A DNA stretch of 35,497 nt, taken from assembly GCF_009905545.1 (NCBI RefSeq), contig NZ_JAAALB010000054.1, positions 1 through 35,497 on the forward strand, in the 5' to 3' direction. The stretch comes from Cellulophaga sp. BC115SP (lineage in GTDB: Bacteria; Bacteroidota; Bacteroidia; Cytophagales; Spirosomataceae). Positions 33,642 through 35,497 of this stretch are shown in pieces (within the stretch, counting starts at the first letter, position 1; each line of letters starts with the position of its first letter). The notes under the pieces were generated by a model, which saw nothing but the letters and a program-made list of their open reading frames with translations, had not been told where the DNA came from and made no database searches. A program made the position numbers and the translations under genes.

Positions 33642-33679
33642 ACTTTAGTAAATGATTTACATTTTTGGTAGTCATATTA

Positions 33680-34120
33680 CTACTTTGATGTCGGGTCAAA
33701 TCCATACATAAAGTTGTTTAAGTGTCCATCTGAACTTTCAAGTCCTACAATATCCATCAGTTCTTCAAAGTAACTACATACTCTTTCTCTGTCTTCTGTG
33801 TCAAGTTGTAAATAGAGGTTGGCAAATCGTTCAAGTCCGTTTTTTATTGCGTTCTGGTATTCTGTATCGGTTGAATTGTCCTTTTCAGCAAGTTTTTTAA
33901 AATCGTCTGCTGCAAGATTAATTTTTTCAGTCAGAATAGGTTTTAAGGTTGGGTCGCCAATTCCTGGATAATAAAGTTTACTGTCTTTCGAAAATTTTTC
34001 TTTGCTCTTAAACTCTTCAAATTTTATCATTGCGTTTTCTGGTGTTTTTATTTTTCCTTGCCCACAAGCTGTGAAAAGAAGAAAGGAGAGTCCGATTATT
34101 ATGTTTATTAGCTGTTTCAA
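33680..34120 (-). CDS. Lipoprotein with DUF4844-like domain
   Basis: 146 residues. Hydrophobic signal (4-17) with lipobox FTAC (Cys19). The mature part resembles DUF4844: LYYPGIGDPTLKPILTEKIN, then LDTEDRERVCSYFEELMDIV, ending HLNNFMYGFDP. The function of this family is unknown. The start is a TTG (34118-34120); no in-frame ATG exists upstream before the stop codon at 34139-34141, and the signal peptide begins right after the TTG, so a non-ATG start is well supported here. Confidence 0.72.
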   Translation of the reverse strand: MKQLINIIIGLSFLLFTACGQGKIKTPENAMIKFEEFKSKEKFSKDSKLYYPGIGDPTLKPILTEKINLAADDFKKLAEKDNSTDTEYQNAIKNGLERFANLYLQLDTEDRERVCSYFEELMDIVGLESSDGHLNNFMYGFDPTSK

Positions 34121-34281
34121 GGGGCGTTTTTTAATGTGTTAATACGAGTTTATATCCCGCAATATAAATAAATTTTATGGTGTATATCTGCCTCCGTAGA
34201 GGATATAGGCTAATGTTTGAAGCAGGATTAAATTTTCTTAACCAAAGTCAATAAGTTATAGATTATGGGTATGAATTACCT

Positions 34282-34320
34282 TAAAATAAAACGGGAGTCT
34301 AATCCAAATAGACTCTCGTT
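34282..34320 (-). terminator. Terminator of the PDDEXK nuclease gene
   Basis: AACGGGAGTCTA (34290-34301) and TAGACTCTCGTT (34309-34320) pair with one G-U and a 7-nt loop. On the minus strand TTTTATTTTAA follows. The rest of 34121-34381 shows no gene. Confidence 0.65.
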
Positions 34321-34381
34321 TCCATTCATAAAAAAGTATATAATTGGGTAACAGCTTAGATCAAATAGTGCTAATTCCTAA

Positions 34382-35392
34382 CTATTGCTCATGTGTAGGA
34401 TATTTTTCTAATTCCGTTTCAATGGCTTGTTTCAATTGCGTTTCGGTTGGTAATATCAACTCATATTTGCTAGCAACAATATGCTTTTGATTTTCAGGCA
34501 AGCTGAATTTTACTACAGTATCATTTTTATCAGTACACAACAAAATACCAATTGTTGGGTTTTCGTGGGCTAACCGTTCTACTCGGTCATAATAATTGAC
34601 ATACATCTGTAATTGTCCTACGTCTTGATGAGTCAATTTATGGGTTTTGATTTCGATGATTACAAAACATTGCAATAGGCGATTATAAAATACTAAATCC
34701 ACAAAAAACTCATCATCTTCTAATAAGATACGTTTTTGTCGAGCCACAAATGAGAAACCATTTCCCATTTCTAGCAAAAACTCCTGTAAGTGCGTAATGA
34801 TAGCTTGTTCCAAATCTTTTTCGTAATAGCTACTTTCTCGTTTGAGTCCCAAAAATTCCAAAACCATAGGGTCTTTGATAATCTCTTTCGCTTCCGAAAC
34901 CTGTTTTTCACCATTGGCGACTGCCAGTACACTTTCTTTGTCATTACTCATTAAAAGTCTTTCGTACAAAAGGCTATTAATTTGGCGTTCGAGTTGTCGA
35001 GAAGTCCAATGATTTTTGATACTTTCTGCGATATAGAAAGCTCTTTTATCGGTATCTTCAATTCTAGAAAGTAAGCGATATTGAGTCCAGTTCAATTGTG
35101 AACGCAGTGCGTTCACAATTGGAAAAGCCTTGAAAAACTGAACAAATAAGTATAATTGTCGTCTTCCAAAACCGCTTCCAAATTCTGGCTCTAATTGTAT
35201 CGCCAAAAAATCGATAAGATGTTTCCCATACTCAGCACGGTCTTTTCCTTGCTGTTCTTCTTCAAAAATGTACTTACCGATATGCCAGTACATGAGTGTA
35301 CGTTCGTGATCAACTGCTCGAATAGCTCTTTCTTGTGCTTCTTTAATAACAGCTTTAATTTGGCTAACAAGTGTAGTGTTTATTAATTCCAT
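34382..35392 (-). CDS. DUF1016/YhcG-type PDDEXK nuclease
   Basis: 336 residues. The N-terminal DUF1016_N helical/HTH region is about 10-150 (RTLMYWHIGKYIFEEEQQGK, YGKHLIDFLA, FGRRQLYLFVQFF, SRQLERQINSLLYERL). The C-terminal PDDEXK nuclease domain is about 170-325, with Asp232 in FFVDLVFYN and the E-x-K in VIIEIKTHKL (Glu247, Lys249) all present, so it should be catalytically competent. Such proteins occur near restriction systems and mobile elements; their exact role is debated. Here it stands alone, without methylase or specificity genes, on the same strand as the cargo genes. Confidence 0.9.
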   Translation of the reverse strand: MELINTTLVSQIKAVIKEAQERAIRAVDHERTLMYWHIGKYIFEEEQQGKDRAEYGKHLIDFLAIQLEPEFGSGFGRRQLYLFVQFFKAFPIVNALRSQLNWTQYRLLSRIEDTDKRAFYIAESIKNHWTSRQLERQINSLLYERLLMSNDKESVLAVANGEKQVSEAKEIIKDPMVLEFLGLKRESSYYEKDLEQAIITHLQEFLLEMGNGFSFVARQKRILLEDDEFFVDLVFYNRLLQCFVIIEIKTHKLTHQDVGQLQMYVNYYDRVERLAHENPTIGILLCTDKNDTVVKFSLPENQKHIVASKYELILPTETQLKQAIETELEKYPTHEQ

Positions 35393-35497
35393 TGAAGATT
35401 GTGTGGGTTTAAATATTAGTTAATAATGCGAATATTGGGTTAAAAAAACAGAGATAGTAAAATCATAGGTCAGTAAATTTGTGTTGCCAAACATATA
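35393..35497. other. Intergenic end of window
   Basis: 105 nt upstream of the nuclease gene, AT-rich, with no gene seen. It presumably holds the nuclease promoter. Confidence 0.5.

Noticed and set aside
1-35497. Insertion sequences, integrases, tRNA or rRNA genes
   Set aside because: No transposase or recombinase protein and no RNA gene structure was recognised on either strand.

Overview
The window looks like part of a plasmid or other accessory replicon of a Bacteroidota species, probably Cytophagales-like; the genus cannot be named from sequence alone. The reasons are a SusC/SusD carbohydrate locus, TAnnTTTG-type -7 promoter boxes, AT-rich DNA without Shine-Dalgarno sequences, and a Rep_3-type initiator next to 19-bp iterons and a ParA/ParB pair.

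Layout. (1) 320-2827: a WYL-domain regulator diverges from a cupin-fold gene and a GreA-like gene. (2) 3052-19546: a minus-strand alpha-mannan utilisation locus. It runs from a GntR/UTRA regulator through a fused ROK sugar kinase/mannose-6-phosphate isomerase, a sugar-porter MFS permease, SusC, SusD, a SusE-like lipoprotein, GH76, GH92 and a second GH76. Mannan would be cut and bound at the surface, trimmed to mannose in the periplasm, imported, phosphorylated and isomerised to fructose-6-phosphate. (3) 19749-24600: a second, paralogous WYL regulator diverges from a RecD-like helicase, a four-helix membrane protein with coiled coils, and an exported von Willebrand A-like protein. (4) 24652-27793: an AT-rich leader and a 40-repeat CRISPR array with no cas gene in the window. 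The repeat sequence switches once, after repeat 14. (5) 27987-31826: the replication and partition core (rep, twelve iterons in both orientations, parA, parB, three copies of a candidate parS palindrome). (6) 31910-35392: minus-strand cargo made of a DUF2695 protein, an unknown protein, a gene remnant, two lipoproteins (one DUF4844-like) and a solitary DUF1016/YhcG-type PDDEXK nuclease.

The most unusual signal is in the two WYL modules. Their three downstream genes all start ATGACGAC about 11-13 nt after CTTAA. The first gene of each module has the same ACGACCTTCAATA block after a (C/T)TTAA, but 6-9 nt are missing exactly where the ATG should be. Both frames then have their first listed alternative start, a TTG, 66 nt downstream of that ACG codon. 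The two modules therefore seem to share an origin, and may share a special form of translational control or parallel inactivation. The WYL-helicase-membrane-vWA set is the best candidate here for an undescribed (possibly defence-related) system, but that function is inference.
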